A stretch of 64,000 nucleotides of DNA. Origin: Oligoflexia bacterium. GTDB lineage: Bacteria > Bdellovibrionota > Bacteriovoracia > Bacteriovoracales > Bacteriovoracaceae. Positions within the stretch are counted from its first letter, which is position 1; every line of letters begins with the position of its first letter. The position numbers were made by a program, and so were the translations under genes. The notes beneath the pieces are model-generated. The model made no database searches. It saw only the letters and a program-made list of their open reading frames with translations, and was not told the origin of the DNA. Location of the stretch: NCBI GenBank assembly GCA_015231955.1, contig JADGAN010000019.1, positions 16,594-80,593 of the forward strand, read 5' to 3'. Below, piece by piece: positions 1 to 9,074 of the stretch.

Positions 1-803
1 TTTTGATAGAAAGAGTATCGTTTGCAGTTCCAAAAGGTATTCAAATTAATTCACATCTGCTAAGCAATGGAGTAAAATTACCTCACTTGTCAGATCTAGA
101 TATTAAGACTCTCTTTAATTCTATGCAACTCACTCTTGATGGAATAGAAGAATTTCACGACACAGTACGCATGCGTCATGATGGAACTGGAACATTCGCT
201 GCAACATTAGAACAAATCAAACGTTGTTCAAAATTAACCAAAGTCCTAATTAGATTCAATGTTCATTCTGATTCTGACACTGTTGTTGTAAAGGTAATGA
301 ATTTTTTGAGAGAACAAAATCTAATTGGCAAAATAAATTTTTACTTTTCTCCAATCACTGAAGAAAATGGCAGTGGTTGCCAATATGAGTGTATTAGTCA
401 TGTGGAAGTCGTCGATGCGTGTTTAAAAGAGCAAGAACGTTTACGACAAGCTGGGGATCTTTCTACTAAAATATATTCTCTGCCATTACCTAAATGTCGT
501 GAATGCAGTGTTGATCTAGATTCACATATTGTTATTGGTGAAGATGGTACTTTATTTAAATGTTTTCCAGATGCTGGACGTCCTGAATTTGGGGTAGGAC
601 ATATCTATACTGGCATCGATAAAACGTCACTACATGATAGGGCCTATTGTGATGACGATCCTTTTAAAGATTCTCGTTGTCGCAATTGTTCAATATTTCC
701 CGTTTGTGGAGGAGGCTGTCCCAAATATCGAATTAATTACAAAGAATCTAAATGCAAATACACCATAGAGCAGATACGTCGACTTGTCCTATGTAGTTTA
801 TAA
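1..803 (+). CDS. SPASM-domain radical SAM protein, 3' part
   Basis: The frame is open from the left edge, so the gene begins upstream of the window. The visible 266 residues hold the back half of a radical SAM barrel (the LTLDGIEEFHDTVR stretch near residues 43-56 is typical). A SPASM domain follows, with CRECS near residue 166, CF near 188, and a closing cluster containing CRNCSIFPVCGGGCPKY. SPASM proteins bind auxiliary 4Fe-4S clusters and commonly modify peptides (quinohemoprotein, sactipeptide and PQQ maturation) or act as anaerobic sulfatase maturases. The N-terminal CxxxCxxC cluster motif must lie outside the window. The substrate cannot be named, because any precursor peptide would probably sit upstream. 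The family call is firm. Confidence 0.85.
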   Translation, partial: LIERVSFAVPKGIQINSHLLSNGVKLPHLSDLDIKTLFNSMQLTLDGIEEFHDTVRMRHDGTGTFAATLEQIKRCSKLTKVLIRFNVHSDSDTVVVKVMNFLREQNLIGKINFYFSPITEENGSGCQYECISHVEVVDACLKEQERLRQAGDLSTKIYSLPLPKCRECSVDLDSHIVIGEDGTLFKCFPDAGRPEFGVGHIYTGIDKTSLHDRAYCDDDPFKDSRCRNCSIFPVCGGGCPKYRINYKESKCKYTIEQIRRLVLCSL

Positions 804-869
804 GGACACTCTGCTCATTGACTATTCAATGTGAGTTGTTGAATCGAATTATTCTGTCCGATTTAAAGC

Positions 870-897
870 GTGAGGCCTTCACAGGGCCGTGTGCTTT
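870..897. repeat. 28-nt intergenic repeat, copy 1 (inverted partner at 13253-13280)
   Basis: The reverse complement of this segment begins with 20 bases identical to those at 13253-13272 and continues with a matching CTCAC ending. The core CACACGGCCCTGTG is itself nearly palindromic. It lies just downstream of a SPASM gene and next to a decayed reading frame, suggesting an old mobile-element or repeat remnant. Confidence 0.6.
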
Positions 898-913
898 AAT
901 CTAAAAAAGTTTA

Positions 914-1150
914 TTAAATCATATTTTCCTTATGATTATCAAAAACTGGTACGAAACGCACGCGATAACGAAGTTGATTACCTGGTGGTCGAAGCATGTC
1001 AATAATTTGTCCCTCGATCACTAGAGTATGATTACAAAATGGCCACTTTAGCTTAAGAATATCACCTTTAAATTTAGAACTAACTTGAACATCTCATTCG
1101 TTTTGTTTCCAAAAAATATTTCCCCTAGCACTGCTTAACGCGCGCGAACG
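914..1150 (-). pseudogene. Decayed coding remnant (possibly PilZ-like)
   Basis: Between the SPASM gene and the permease there is no intact gene over about 480 bases. The minus strand carries a coding-like stretch that ends at a TAA at 914-916. It contains GDILKLKWPFCNHTLVIEG and then PGNQLRYRVRFVPVFDNH, whose hydrophobic alternation resembles the second half of a PilZ-like beta barrel. An in-frame TGA sits about 60 codons upstream of the stop and no start codon with a ribosome site is seen, so I read it as a relic. The PilZ suggestion rests on pattern only; the upstream boundary is approximate. Confidence 0.35.
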
Positions 1151-1282
1151 ATGTGCTGATTTTTATTTTACTTTCACATCCCTTCTTCTTGCGGGCCATT
1201 AGGTCAGGTTTTTTTATCTTCACCCTAAATTTACAAATCCCTTTTAGAAGGGCCACCGTCCAAAAGTTTGTAAAAGATGGAA

Positions 1283-2734
1283 CTAGTGCTGACTTGGCAC
1301 TAACGATGTATGCTTGGTAATGGAAGCTCTTCGCGCATAGATAGCATTCCCCATCACTCCAAAAATAAACGGCCCTAAAATAATTTGCAACTCATAGATT
1401 AAAATTTCTCTGCTACTTTGGAACTCTTGTGCGGGAATAAAGGGTAAGATGATTGCCAAAAGGACCGCCAAGATTCCCATGGTTCCAATAAGCAATGCTC
1501 CCCCTCTCCCCCCAGGAACTTTACACGGGCGGGGGACCGATGGTTTTTCTTTTCGCAACTTCAAAAAAGTGGAGAATAACAATAGGTAGGGAATAAAACT
1601 TGTAAGAGTCGTCATCACAATCAGCAGCTGATAGAAGGCCTCTACCGAGGGCATTAAAGAGGTGATCAAAACAATGAAGGAGATAAAGACTGCTTGCATT
1701 ATTATGATATTTTGCGGCATCCCGTGTTGGTTGGGTTTAATCAAAAATACAGGGAGAATGTGCTTGCTGCTTTCAAAGATTAACTTGATGGGCCCAAGAA
1801 TCCATACATTAAGAGTAGCGATGGAACCTAAAAAAATTAACAGCGCAACACTCTTTGTTAAAAAAGCAAGTCCCGTGCTTTCAAAGATCATCTTCATCGC
1901 ATCCATTATCCCCGATGCCACTCCCATCTCTTCTTTAGGGATAAGGACTCCCAAGGAGAGCGTTCCTCCCATATAGAGGGTCACAATGATGACTCCAGAG
2001 ATGAGGGTGGAGAGTGTAAAGGTGTGGGGCCCCCTTTCAATCTCCTCTCCCATGATGGAGGTTAGTTCAATGCCACTCATGGCCAACATTAAAGTAGAGA
2101 GCAAAAGGATATTTTTAAGCGAAGATAGATCGGGAAGGACAGTTTGCAAAGTATAGGTCGTGGCGGGCGCGCGACCAAGATAAAAGAGAGAGTAGGCCCC
2201 AAGAAAAAGAATCAACACCCCCGGCATGAATAGGCCCAAAAATCCAAAGATCTGGGAAAAAAGTTTACTTGTACGCACCCCTTTAATATTTAAAATCGTC
2301 AATAGGCAAAAGGTCGCGATGATCACCGATGCTACAAAAAGTTGATTATCTTTCAGGGCCGGATCAAAAACAAAGGCCAAAGTAACAGCACAAAAAGTGA
2401 TAAGCATGGGGTAGTAAAATAGATTGCTAACAAAGTAAAACCAGGCGGCCAAGAAGGCCACTCTTTCCCCATAGGCTTCTTTAATCCAAACATAAAACCC
2501 TCCCTGCTTTGGCCATGCACTGGCCATTTCCGCTGTAATCCGCCCCAGTGGAATAAAAAAAAGAGTGAGCGCTAGCGGCCAATAGAACATGGCGGAAGCC
2601 CCCATGCTTGCGGCAATGGGAAGCCATCGCAAACTGGTAATCGCGGTGACATTGATTCCAATAAGATCTTTGGTGCGTAAACTTTTGGAGAGCTGCTGCT
2701 GATGCTGTTGATGCTGTTGATGCTGATGTGTCAT
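1283..2734 (-). CDS. APC-family amino-acid permease/antiporter
   Basis: This 483-residue, roughly 12-helix membrane protein fits the amino acid-polyamine-organocation superfamily. The first helix region (LIGINVTAITSLRWLP) and the segment AEMASAWPKQGGFYVWIKEAYG (near residues 68-90) are typical of glutamate/GABA- and arginine/agmatine-type antiporters in the inner membrane. AAAGGT lies five bases before the ATG. The N-terminus carries a HQQ-type repeat (residues 3-14) encoded by CAT/CAG/CAA triplets, unusual for the family. It is divergent from the racemase-dehydrogenase operon with about 110 bases between, so it may move the lysine/ornithine-type substrate of that operon. The substrate is inferred from context only. 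Confidence 0.85.
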   Translation of the reverse strand: MTHQHQQHQQHQQQLSKSLRTKDLIGINVTAITSLRWLPIAASMGASAMFYWPLALTLFFIPLGRITAEMASAWPKQGGFYVWIKEAYGERVAFLAAWFYFVSNLFYYPMLITFCAVTLAFVFDPALKDNQLFVASVIIATFCLLTILNIKGVRTSKLFSQIFGFLGLFMPGVLILFLGAYSLFYLGRAPATTYTLQTVLPDLSSLKNILLLSTLMLAMSGIELTSIMGEEIERGPHTFTLSTLISGVIIVTLYMGGTLSLGVLIPKEEMGVASGIMDAMKMIFESTGLAFLTKSVALLIFLGSIATLNVWILGPIKLIFESSKHILPVFLIKPNQHGMPQNIIIMQAVFISFIVLITSLMPSVEAFYQLLIVMTTLTSFIPYLLLFSTFLKLRKEKPSVPRPCKVPGGRGGALLIGTMGILAVLLAIILPFIPAQEFQSSREILIYELQIILGPFIFGVMGNAIYARRASITKHTSLVPSQH

Positions 2735-2844
2735 ATTTACCTTTTGTAAAAATTTGAATATTTAGAGTTTATAAAAGAAGAAAATAATGTCAACATGATG
2801 CTCCCTTTCGATAAAAGTTTAGACTATGGGACAGCAGGATGCTT

Positions 2845-3951
2845 ATGACATTACCTGTACTAGAGATCAATTTATGTAAATTAGCGTATAACGCAAAAAT
2901 CGAGGTTTGCTTATTGGCCCAATATGGAGTGACCGTAATGGGGGTCAATAAAGTGTTTAATGGCCTAGTGGAGACGGCGGAGGCCTTGATTAAAGGTGAC
3001 ATTACAACGATTGCAGAATCACGGATTGCCAATTTAAAGCGAATGCAACACCTCCCTTGTGAGAAGTGTTTGTTGCGAACTCCTACTCCTAGCGAGATTA
3101 GTGATACCATCCGTTTTGCCGATATCTCCCTTGGTTCCGATCGAGAGACCATTAAAGAGCTAGGCATCGAGGCGTCTCGACAAGAGCGGCACCATCAAAT
3201 TCTTCTGATGGTGGATATGGGAGATCTACGAGAAGGGATCTGGTTTGAATCGTATGCAGAGATTGTCGCGGCCATAAAAGAGATTTTGCGCTGGCCTTGG
3301 TTACAACTCTATGGACTAGGAACCAACTTTAGTTGTTATGGAACGATCATTCCCACCAAAGAGCATCTTGATCTCTTTGTTGATCTCGCTTTGAAACTTG
3401 AAAGAGATTTAGAGTTGCGATTTAAATACTTGTCAGGAGGAAATTGTACAAGTTACCATCTGATGCATAACGGGCAATGGAACCCACGGATTAACCATCT
3501 TTGGATCGGAGGATTACATCAATTTGGAATTGAGTATGTGGACATGAAATACGTTAACGGTTTTTTTCACTCCCAAAAAGAGTGTAAGCTTGCAGTCTCT
3601 GATCTCTACTTATTTAAAGCAGAAATTATCGAAATCTATCATAAACCTACTATGCCCTATGGGAAGTTGGGGGTCGATGCTTTCTTACAACCCAAGGTGT
3701 TTGTCGATCGAGGAGTAAGAAAGCAAGCACTACTCTCCTTTGGACGGGTCGATGTTGATTATCGTAATTGTGTTCCAGTCGATGACAAATTAATATTACT
3801 GGGGCAAACCAGTGATCATACTTTGATCGATCTAGAGGATTCTCAGCGAAGTTATCGGCGAGGAGATCAGATCGCTTTTGAAGTAGATTACACCGCGCTC
3901 TTATCCCTTTGTAATAGCGATGCCATTGCCAAGGTTTTTATCGATGAGTAA
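2845..3951 (+). CDS. orr: Alanine/ornithine racemase-family PLP enzyme
   Basis: This 368-residue fold III PLP protein resembles the alanine/ornithine racemase family, which interconverts D- and L-amino acids through a lysine-PLP aldimine. The PLP lysine is likely in VMGVNKVFNG (near residue 35). The GSDRETIKELG, MVDMGDLREG and GLGTNFSCYG segments match the barrel of this family. The start at 2845 is preferred because AGGA lies five bases upstream; an ATG two codons earlier overlaps that site. The gene overlaps the next one, indicating an operon. In clostridial amino-acid fermenters such racemases supply D-ornithine or D-lysine to aminomutases. With kdd downstream, lysine is the likelier substrate here, but that is inference. 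Confidence 0.75.
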   Translation: MTLPVLEINLCKLAYNAKIEVCLLAQYGVTVMGVNKVFNGLVETAEALIKGDITTIAESRIANLKRMQHLPCEKCLLRTPTPSEISDTIRFADISLGSDRETIKELGIEASRQERHHQILLMVDMGDLREGIWFESYAEIVAAIKEILRWPWLQLYGLGTNFSCYGTIIPTKEHLDLFVDLALKLERDLELRFKYLSGGNCTSYHLMHNGQWNPRINHLWIGGLHQFGIEYVDMKYVNGFFHSQKECKLAVSDLYLFKAEIIEIYHKPTMPYGKLGVDAFLQPKVFVDRGVRKQALLSFGRVDVDYRNCVPVDDKLILLGQTSDHTLIDLEDSQRSYRRGDQIAFEVDYTALLSLCNSDAIAKVFIDE

Positions 3952-4645
3952 AGAAGAGAAGAACGAGAATCTGATTGTGCTAAAACTTGAACACCTTCCT
4001 GCCATTATGAAATTGCAAGAGGAGATTTTAGCGTCACTTCCCTCCTCCGATCTCTATGCCCCCTTTTCCTCTCACGATTTTAGTCGCGTCTTAGGGGAGC
4101 AAGATCAAGGTTTTTCACTTGGAGTATTCGTTGCAGAACGGTTAATTGCTTTTGCTTGTGTCTTATTTCCAGGAGAGGGCGAAGATAATCTGGGATACGA
4201 TTTAGCATTTCCCGCGGAAGAGATACGCCGAGTAGCGCATCTAGAAGAGGCCTTCGTTCACCCTCTGTACCGAGGGCAAAAATGGCAACAGCAGCTGTTT
4301 GGCGAGAGAAGGGCACGCATCCAAGCGATGGGTCGTTATCGTCACTTATGCACGACGATCTCTCCCTTTAACTACTACAGCATCAAAAATGCGTTGGCCC
4401 AAGGGTTGGTGATCAAAAAATTAAAGCGCAAATATAATAATCAGTGGCGATTTATTTTGCATCAAGATTTGCAAATGGGCCACGTTCTACCAGTACCCTC
4501 ATCACTTACCAAGGTGGTCGTTGATCAAAGAAAGAAACTCGAAGAGACAAGGTTGGCGCTACTGCTGGAGCAAGGTTCTATCGCAACAGAAGTAAGTAGA
4601 GACGACGATCATTACACTTTTACGTTATTAGGGAAGCATCGGTGA
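3944..4645 (+). CDS. GNAT-family N-acetyltransferase
   Basis: This 233-residue cytosolic protein has the GNAT pattern. A VAERLIAFACVLFPG strand pair is followed by HLEEAFVHPLYRGQKWQQQLFGERR (near residues 98-122), which corresponds to the acetyl-CoA-binding strand and helix. TTISPFNYYSIKNALAQG is the typical late motif. I place the start at 3944, where ATG overlaps the upstream stop region and AAGG precedes it; an upstream ATG at 3920 would extend it deep into the racemase gene. Position between an amino-acid racemase and a permease suggests acetylation of an amino acid or diamine, for example a beta-lysine-type compound. That role is inferred. Confidence 0.75.
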   Translation: MSKEEKNENLIVLKLEHLPAIMKLQEEILASLPSSDLYAPFSSHDFSRVLGEQDQGFSLGVFVAERLIAFACVLFPGEGEDNLGYDLAFPAEEIRRVAHLEEAFVHPLYRGQKWQQQLFGERRARIQAMGRYRHLCTTISPFNYYSIKNALAQGLVIKKLKRKYNNQWRFILHQDLQMGHVLPVPSSLTKVVVDQRKKLEETRLALLLEQGSIATEVSRDDDHYTFTLLGKHR

Positions 4646-5478
4646 GTTCAGAATTTTTACCTATTGTAGGAGCTATTTACGTCTCCTTTATCTATGCGCT
4701 AAGCACCCACGCCTATAACCCCATTGTCCAACAATACTCGTGGCCCACCATTAGCATCTTACGTTCAGGATTTGCTCTCCCCCTCTTTATTGTATGGGTC
4801 TTCATTGATGTGGAGCTGGGAGCTTTTTTCGCCGTCACTTGGAAGTCGCTCTCCTGGCTCGTGCTGGCCTGTTTTACAACTCAAGGACTTGCAGATGGAC
4901 TCCTTTTGATCTCGTGTCGTACGATAGGGGTTCCTACCGTTTTAACGATCGCCGCGATTTATCCCCTCTGGACGGCCTTGATCACCATCCTTTTTAAGCT
5001 TGATCCTGAGAGGAGACTCGTTTTCCACCACTGGTGTGGCCTGATTATTACCTTTATTGGAATTGCAGGAATTGTTTACGCTAAAAATGGTAAACAACAA
5101 AAGGGTGGTGTGGCAGAGGGCCCAGCAGTGAAGCGCACGAACTTTAAGCTTACGGGATATTTATCTGCCTTTGCTGTCTCTTTGTTGTGGGCGATCTCGA
5201 CCTTTGCCATTACCTATGGTAGTCAACATCTCCATAATGGAGTGGCCAACTCTCTTCGCTTGGGGATGGCCCTGCTTATCGCTCCCTGGTTGGCCTTGCT
5301 CTCTGGAACCCCTAAGAGGCAACTACTCATCCCTTTAAAAACTGTTTGCTCCCTCTGGTGGATTTTACTTTTAGGCACCACTAGCTTTGCTGTTTACATC
5401 TCTGCCATGTCCCATGGACCTATTGTGATCATTAGTGCCCTTAGTTCGCTCTCTACCGATTGTTTTTTATTCTACTAA
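4642..5478 (+). pseudogene. EamA/DMT permease with damaged C-terminus
   Basis: A GTG start overlaps the stop of the acetyltransferase gene as GTGA, so translation is probably coupled. The product has two EamA repeats of about five helices each, as in drug/metabolite transporters. The reading frame closes at 5478 inside the final helices (ALSSLSTDCFLFY). Shifting frame near 5450 reads on as LYRLFFILLTSIGAILLATP up to a stop at 5511-5513, which looks like the true last helix. The usual SSL-to-GAILL spacing is also shortened, so a small deletion plus frameshift has probably removed the ninth helix region. The 278-residue product is likely non-functional or altered. The substrate would presumably be an amino acid, from context. 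Confidence 0.7.
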
Positions 5479-5547
5479 CCAGCATAGGTGCAATCTTATT
5501 AGCAACGCCATAAAAAATAATAATGACTTGATTGATATGAGGAAAAA

Positions 5548-6684
5548 ATGAATCCAGATGAAGAAACATGCATTATACCTAAAACACCATTGGAGATTTA
5601 TGGAACCTATCGAGTATTAAATCCCAAGGGGGCGCTTCCTCAACAAGCATGGAAAATCGATAATAAGATTAGCACTCCTTTGCCCTTAGAATTAATCATG
5701 GATGTCGACTTCTTGATGTTAGATTCAACCAGCATGAAACAATTACAAGAGAGTCAAAAGGGGGAGAAGAAAAAAATCTTAGAGAGAATCGAAGAGATCG
5801 TCCATGAGCGAGGGAAAATGCACAACCCCATCACGAACTCTGGTGGGGTGATGGTGGGAACTGTTCACTCGTTTGGCTCATGCTTTCTCGATGTCCACGC
5901 CGAAGAAAAACAGGAGTGCGTCGTTGGCGCAAGAATTATTCCTGTGGTCTCCTTGACTGCCCTTCCTTTGCTGATTCATCACTGTTGCGATCTTGAGGGC
6001 GATAAAATTCTTCTTAAGGGAAAGGCCGTGGTGTTTGCAGGCATGCGTATTTGTATTATCCCCCAAGAGATGAGCACTTCGCTCGCCTTAGCATCTATTG
6101 ATATTAGTAGTCTTGTCCCTCAGGTGCAGCGAACCCTTCTTGATATCTTAAACAAGCGAGGCCTTCTTTCACTGACAAAAAAATCTCCTGTCATTCATGT
6201 TTTAGTGATTGGACTGGGCAAGGCCGGCATGACCGCTCTCTACACTCTTAAAGAGCTACAAGAGCTGCACCCGCACCCCATGAAGATTTTGGCCGTCGAT
6301 TACGATAAAGAGAAAGTTAACAAAATAAAAGAGCTGGGTTTAGTTACGGCTGCGGAAACGATTGATGCAAGAGAGGCAAGCACTCTCTTTTCCTTTGTGG
6401 CCGATCATACAGAAGGAGAGGGGTGTGATCTAGTCATTAACGTTGTCAATGTTCCAGGGACAGAATCCTCTTCTGTCTTATCTGTCCGCCAAGGTGTTTA
6501 TCGTGGGAGCATTATCTTCTTTTCCATGTCAACTCATTTTGCGCATGCTGCGCTTGCGACGGATGGAGTGGGAAAAGATGCAACGATGATCATTGGCAAT
6601 GGCGTGGCCGATAGGCAATTTACAGCAATGTTTGCGCTACTCCAAAAATACCCTACACTCTCTGCTTTTGTTGATATTCAGTAG
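5548..6684 (+). CDS. kdd: L-erythro-3,5-diaminohexanoate dehydrogenase
   Basis: The 378-residue protein matches the lysine-fermentation enzyme that oxidises 3,5-diaminohexanoate to 5-amino-3-oxohexanoate with NAD(P)+. Diagnostic stretches are YGTYRVLNPKGALPQQAWKI at residues 13-32, VHERGKMHNPITNSGGVMVGTV near 93-114, and a Rossmann region HVLVIGLGKAGM near 215. INVVNVPGTESSSV and MIIGNG motifs lie near the C-terminus. AGGA precedes the ATG. It is the last gene of the racemase operon; no kamA, kamDE, kce or kal gene is visible here, so the rest of the pathway must be elsewhere. Recognition of the family is strong. Confidence 0.88.
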   Translation: MNPDEETCIIPKTPLEIYGTYRVLNPKGALPQQAWKIDNKISTPLPLELIMDVDFLMLDSTSMKQLQESQKGEKKKILERIEEIVHERGKMHNPITNSGGVMVGTVHSFGSCFLDVHAEEKQECVVGARIIPVVSLTALPLLIHHCCDLEGDKILLKGKAVVFAGMRICIIPQEMSTSLALASIDISSLVPQVQRTLLDILNKRGLLSLTKKSPVIHVLVIGLGKAGMTALYTLKELQELHPHPMKILAVDYDKEKVNKIKELGLVTAAETIDAREASTLFSFVADHTEGEGCDLVINVVNVPGTESSSVLSVRQGVYRGSIIFFSMSTHFAHAALATDGVGKDATMIIGNGVADRQFTAMFALLQKYPTLSAFVDIQ

Positions 6685-7392
6685 TTGTTCATAGAGAGCA
6701 ACTGCCACATTCACACCATCAATACTGAGTTGGCCGAAGCGTAGGGAGACCACGAAAATATGGGGAAAGAATAAAACTAATAAAACTTTTTGACGATAGA
6801 ACTTTATTTCAAACCATCGATAGTCCCGTTTATGGTGAGGCTGACGTAAAATTGTTGGTCAGAGTGATTGATCTACTTTGGAAGCCAGTAGGTCATGTTA
6901 TTTGTTTTTGCCTCGTAATCCATCCCTCGAGGGGAATGATTGTATTAATGACCACTGACTTGAGTTTGTTGGCAGTTGATATCGTCAAGATTTATGGTTA
7001 CGTTTTAAAATTGAATTTGGATTTTAACAAGCTGTTCATCAATTGGGATGCTTTTACACCACTTTTTCTCGAAGTCAATGAAGAAAATTAAAAGATGCAG
7101 TGGTGATCAGTACCTCCATAAAATCGATAAAGCCATCAGAGAGCTGATTATAAAAAAATTCACAGCATATCAATTGCATCTACAGATCGGAATGATTGCT
7201 CAAGGACTTTTGCAATACTTGGCAATGAAATATTGCGATCAAATCTGGAAGAGTTTTGGTGGGTGATTGAGGACAATTAGAGATGGAATCGTTCCATTAG
7301 AACAAGTAGTATCTATGTCCCTTAGAAATTGGTACCTTGAATTTTTGCATAATAAGTTTATGCCGTGTTCTTTTAGAAAATTCATGGAGGAA

Positions 7393-7400
7393 AGGATAAC
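7393..7400. repeat. Left 8-bp target-site duplication of the IS66 element
   Basis: AGGATAAC immediately precedes the left inverted repeat and is repeated exactly at 8966-8973, the length normally produced by IS66-family insertion. Confidence 0.9.
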
Positions 7401-8965
7401 GTAACTACTCACCCCCTAAGCTACTTTGATTTCGGGAATCTTTCCATCTAAAACCATTTGGATAGCAATCATTGGATGATACCCTTGATTCTCCATAGTC
7501 TGCAGATAACTTGAAATTCTACAGTATGCTTTAGCAAATTCGGCAGAACGAAAACATCCAGACACTTTTTTCTTAACCTTTGCCATTCTCAAATCTCTTT
7601 CAGCTCTATTGTTTGTGAATGAAACCTCGCTATAGCGAGCAAACGCTAAAACAGCTTCTTCGTGTTCATCTAACATTTCTAGCAAATTGTGTGCGTCTGA
7701 TTTGGCAACTCTACCTTTTTTTTCAGGAGTTCGTACTATTATCGGCAACTCCTTTTTACCCCGAGTTATTATATTTCGGAAATTTTTCAAGAGATCAAAA
7801 TACTCTTTCTCTGTTAATTTTTTGTTTTTTCTCTTTGAAATTATTTTAGCAATTTTCTTTAGCAGTTTTTTCATATTTTTCTCCCAATGATAATCATTAG
7901 ATTCAATTATGAATTGAAGTTCTCTCAATAAATGAGAACCACAAAGACCATGCTTGCAATTATGATACGATAAATATGCTGACCAACAATCATGAATACA
8001 AGTACCACCATATAAAGGTATAATCCCTATGTCGTCGATGGCTTCACAACCTCGTTTTTCATGAAGAAACTTAAGCGTTATATCTCCTGATGAATAGGAA
8101 TGTATCCACTGTTTTTTCTTGTCAACTCTCAGAGAGGTTTCATCGCAGTTCATTGCCTTTGATTGCAAGATTTCATCTTTTGCATGTAGCTCCCATATCT
8201 CCAATGCATAGTAGAGCTGCATGACGTACTTTAATATTGTTGCCTCTGAAATAACATGACCAATAAGAACCCTTAATGTTTTCTGGACACGACCAAGAGC
8301 TATAAATTGCCCTAACAATAGATTTATCACAAATGCACGAATACCTTTGCCATATTGTAGTGGCCCTGGCATGTCCATCGGAAAAGATCCCTTGGTTATG
8401 CCGTGACAATCTGGGCACTCTTTTACTTCTGCATCAACATGCTCAACTCTTTTTTCAAAAAAAATATCTATTTTAGTTCGACGTTCTATTTTATCAGATG
8501 GCTGACTAGATAAATCTTCTCCGCAATGATCACATGTGGTAACTGTGACTAATTTAATACTTTCTCTTACTTTGCAATTGTCGCTGGTTAGATCATTTAT
8601 ATCTTTCCCCTTGCCTTTGCTTCCTGATTGAGTTGATGTTTGATCTTTTTCAGTTTGCGACGATGGTTTGTGGCTATTAGATGAAGTTTTTTTGACTTTT
8701 TTTTCCATGAAAATTGCAATCATTAACTCCATTAGCATAATTAGAGATTTAATGACGGCACTCAATTCCGGAGTAACTTTATGTTGTTTGGTAATTTTTT
8801 CGTAATCGCTTTTAAGAAGATTGAAATTTTCTCTCAACGATTCTTTTTTTAATTCTGTCATTGAGAGGTATTTTTACTCAATAGAGACAAAAGGCCAACT
8901 TATAAATTCTTACATTTGTTTTTTTATTTTACTTAAAAAATATGAAGGAGGGGGTGAGTAGTTAC
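7401..8965 (-). mobile_element. Complete IS66-family insertion sequence, 1565 bp
   Basis: The element is bounded by a perfect 17-bp terminal inverted repeat, GTAACTACTCACCCCCT at 7401-7417 and its complement at 8949-8965. It is flanked by identical 8-bp direct repeats. IS66 elements typically begin with GTAA and duplicate 8 bp. It carries only the large transposase and no accessory tnpA/tnpB frames, as in the ISBst12-like subgroup. Perfect ends and duplication indicate a recent insertion; it landed within a transposase that was already decayed. Confidence 0.92.
7416..8861 (-). CDS. IS66-family transposase
   Basis: The 481-residue protein has the IS66 layout. An N-terminal coiled-coil region (ELKKESLRENFNLLKSDYEK) is followed by a low-complexity linker rich in S, T, K and Q (residues 57-90). 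A zinc-finger-like pair, CDHCGEDL and CPDCHG, comes next (near 114 and 148). The DDE catalytic core contains KAMNCDETSLRVDKKKQWIHSYSS, GTCIHDCWSAYLSYHNCKHGLCGSHLLREL and FTNNRAERDLRMAKVKKKVSGCFRS, which supply the D, D and E residues. It fills the element between its inverted repeats and appears intact, so the element is probably still mobile. Confidence 0.95.
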   Translation of the reverse strand: MTELKKESLRENFNLLKSDYEKITKQHKVTPELSAVIKSLIMLMELMIAIFMEKKVKKTSSNSHKPSSQTEKDQTSTQSGSKGKGKDINDLTSDNCKVRESIKLVTVTTCDHCGEDLSSQPSDKIERRTKIDIFFEKRVEHVDAEVKECPDCHGITKGSFPMDMPGPLQYGKGIRAFVINLLLGQFIALGRVQKTLRVLIGHVISEATILKYVMQLYYALEIWELHAKDEILQSKAMNCDETSLRVDKKKQWIHSYSSGDITLKFLHEKRGCEAIDDIGIIPLYGGTCIHDCWSAYLSYHNCKHGLCGSHLLRELQFIIESNDYHWEKNMKKLLKKIAKIISKRKNKKLTEKEYFDLLKNFRNIITRGKKELPIIVRTPEKKGRVAKSDAHNLLEMLDEHEEAVLAFARYSEVSFTNNRAERDLRMAKVKKKVSGCFRSAEFAKAYCRISSYLQTMENQGYHPMIAIQMVLDGKIPEIKVA

Positions 8966-8973
8966 AGGATAAC
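8966..8973. repeat. Right 8-bp target-site duplication of the IS66 element
   Basis: AGGATAAC follows the right inverted repeat and matches 7393-7400 exactly. Confidence 0.9.
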
Positions 8974-9074
8974 TTTATATAATTCCAGGGAAGAACTGGA
9001 TCTTGCAGGTTAAAAAAAGTTGAAATTTTATGAAAAACTAGGGACTCTCGAGTATCTATCGAATAATAAATTTA

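Larger units (their letters stand above)
6774..9036 (+). pseudogene. Decayed IS4-type DDE transposase, split by an IS66 element
   Basis: A transposase-like translation can be followed in pieces. LIKLFDDRTLFQTIDSPVYG starts near 6777 and runs into VIDLLWKPVGHV. LLAVDIVKIYGY follows, and after a frameshift near 7060-7090 comes KFTAYQLHLQIGMIAQGLLQYLA. At 7264 a TGA replaces the tryptophan expected in GWLRTIRDG. The frame then continues through the IS66 insertion point at 7400 and resumes after 8965 as LYNSREELDLAG before a stop near 9012. The N-terminus is missing. It is therefore an old, inactive transposase with at least one frameshift, one nonsense change and one insertion. The IS4 assignment is by pattern recognition. 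Confidence 0.65.

Noticed and set aside
2790-3167. Minus-strand frame opposite the racemase gene
   Set aside because: It overlaps a well-supported gene, has no family pattern and no ribosome site; it is an antisense shadow.
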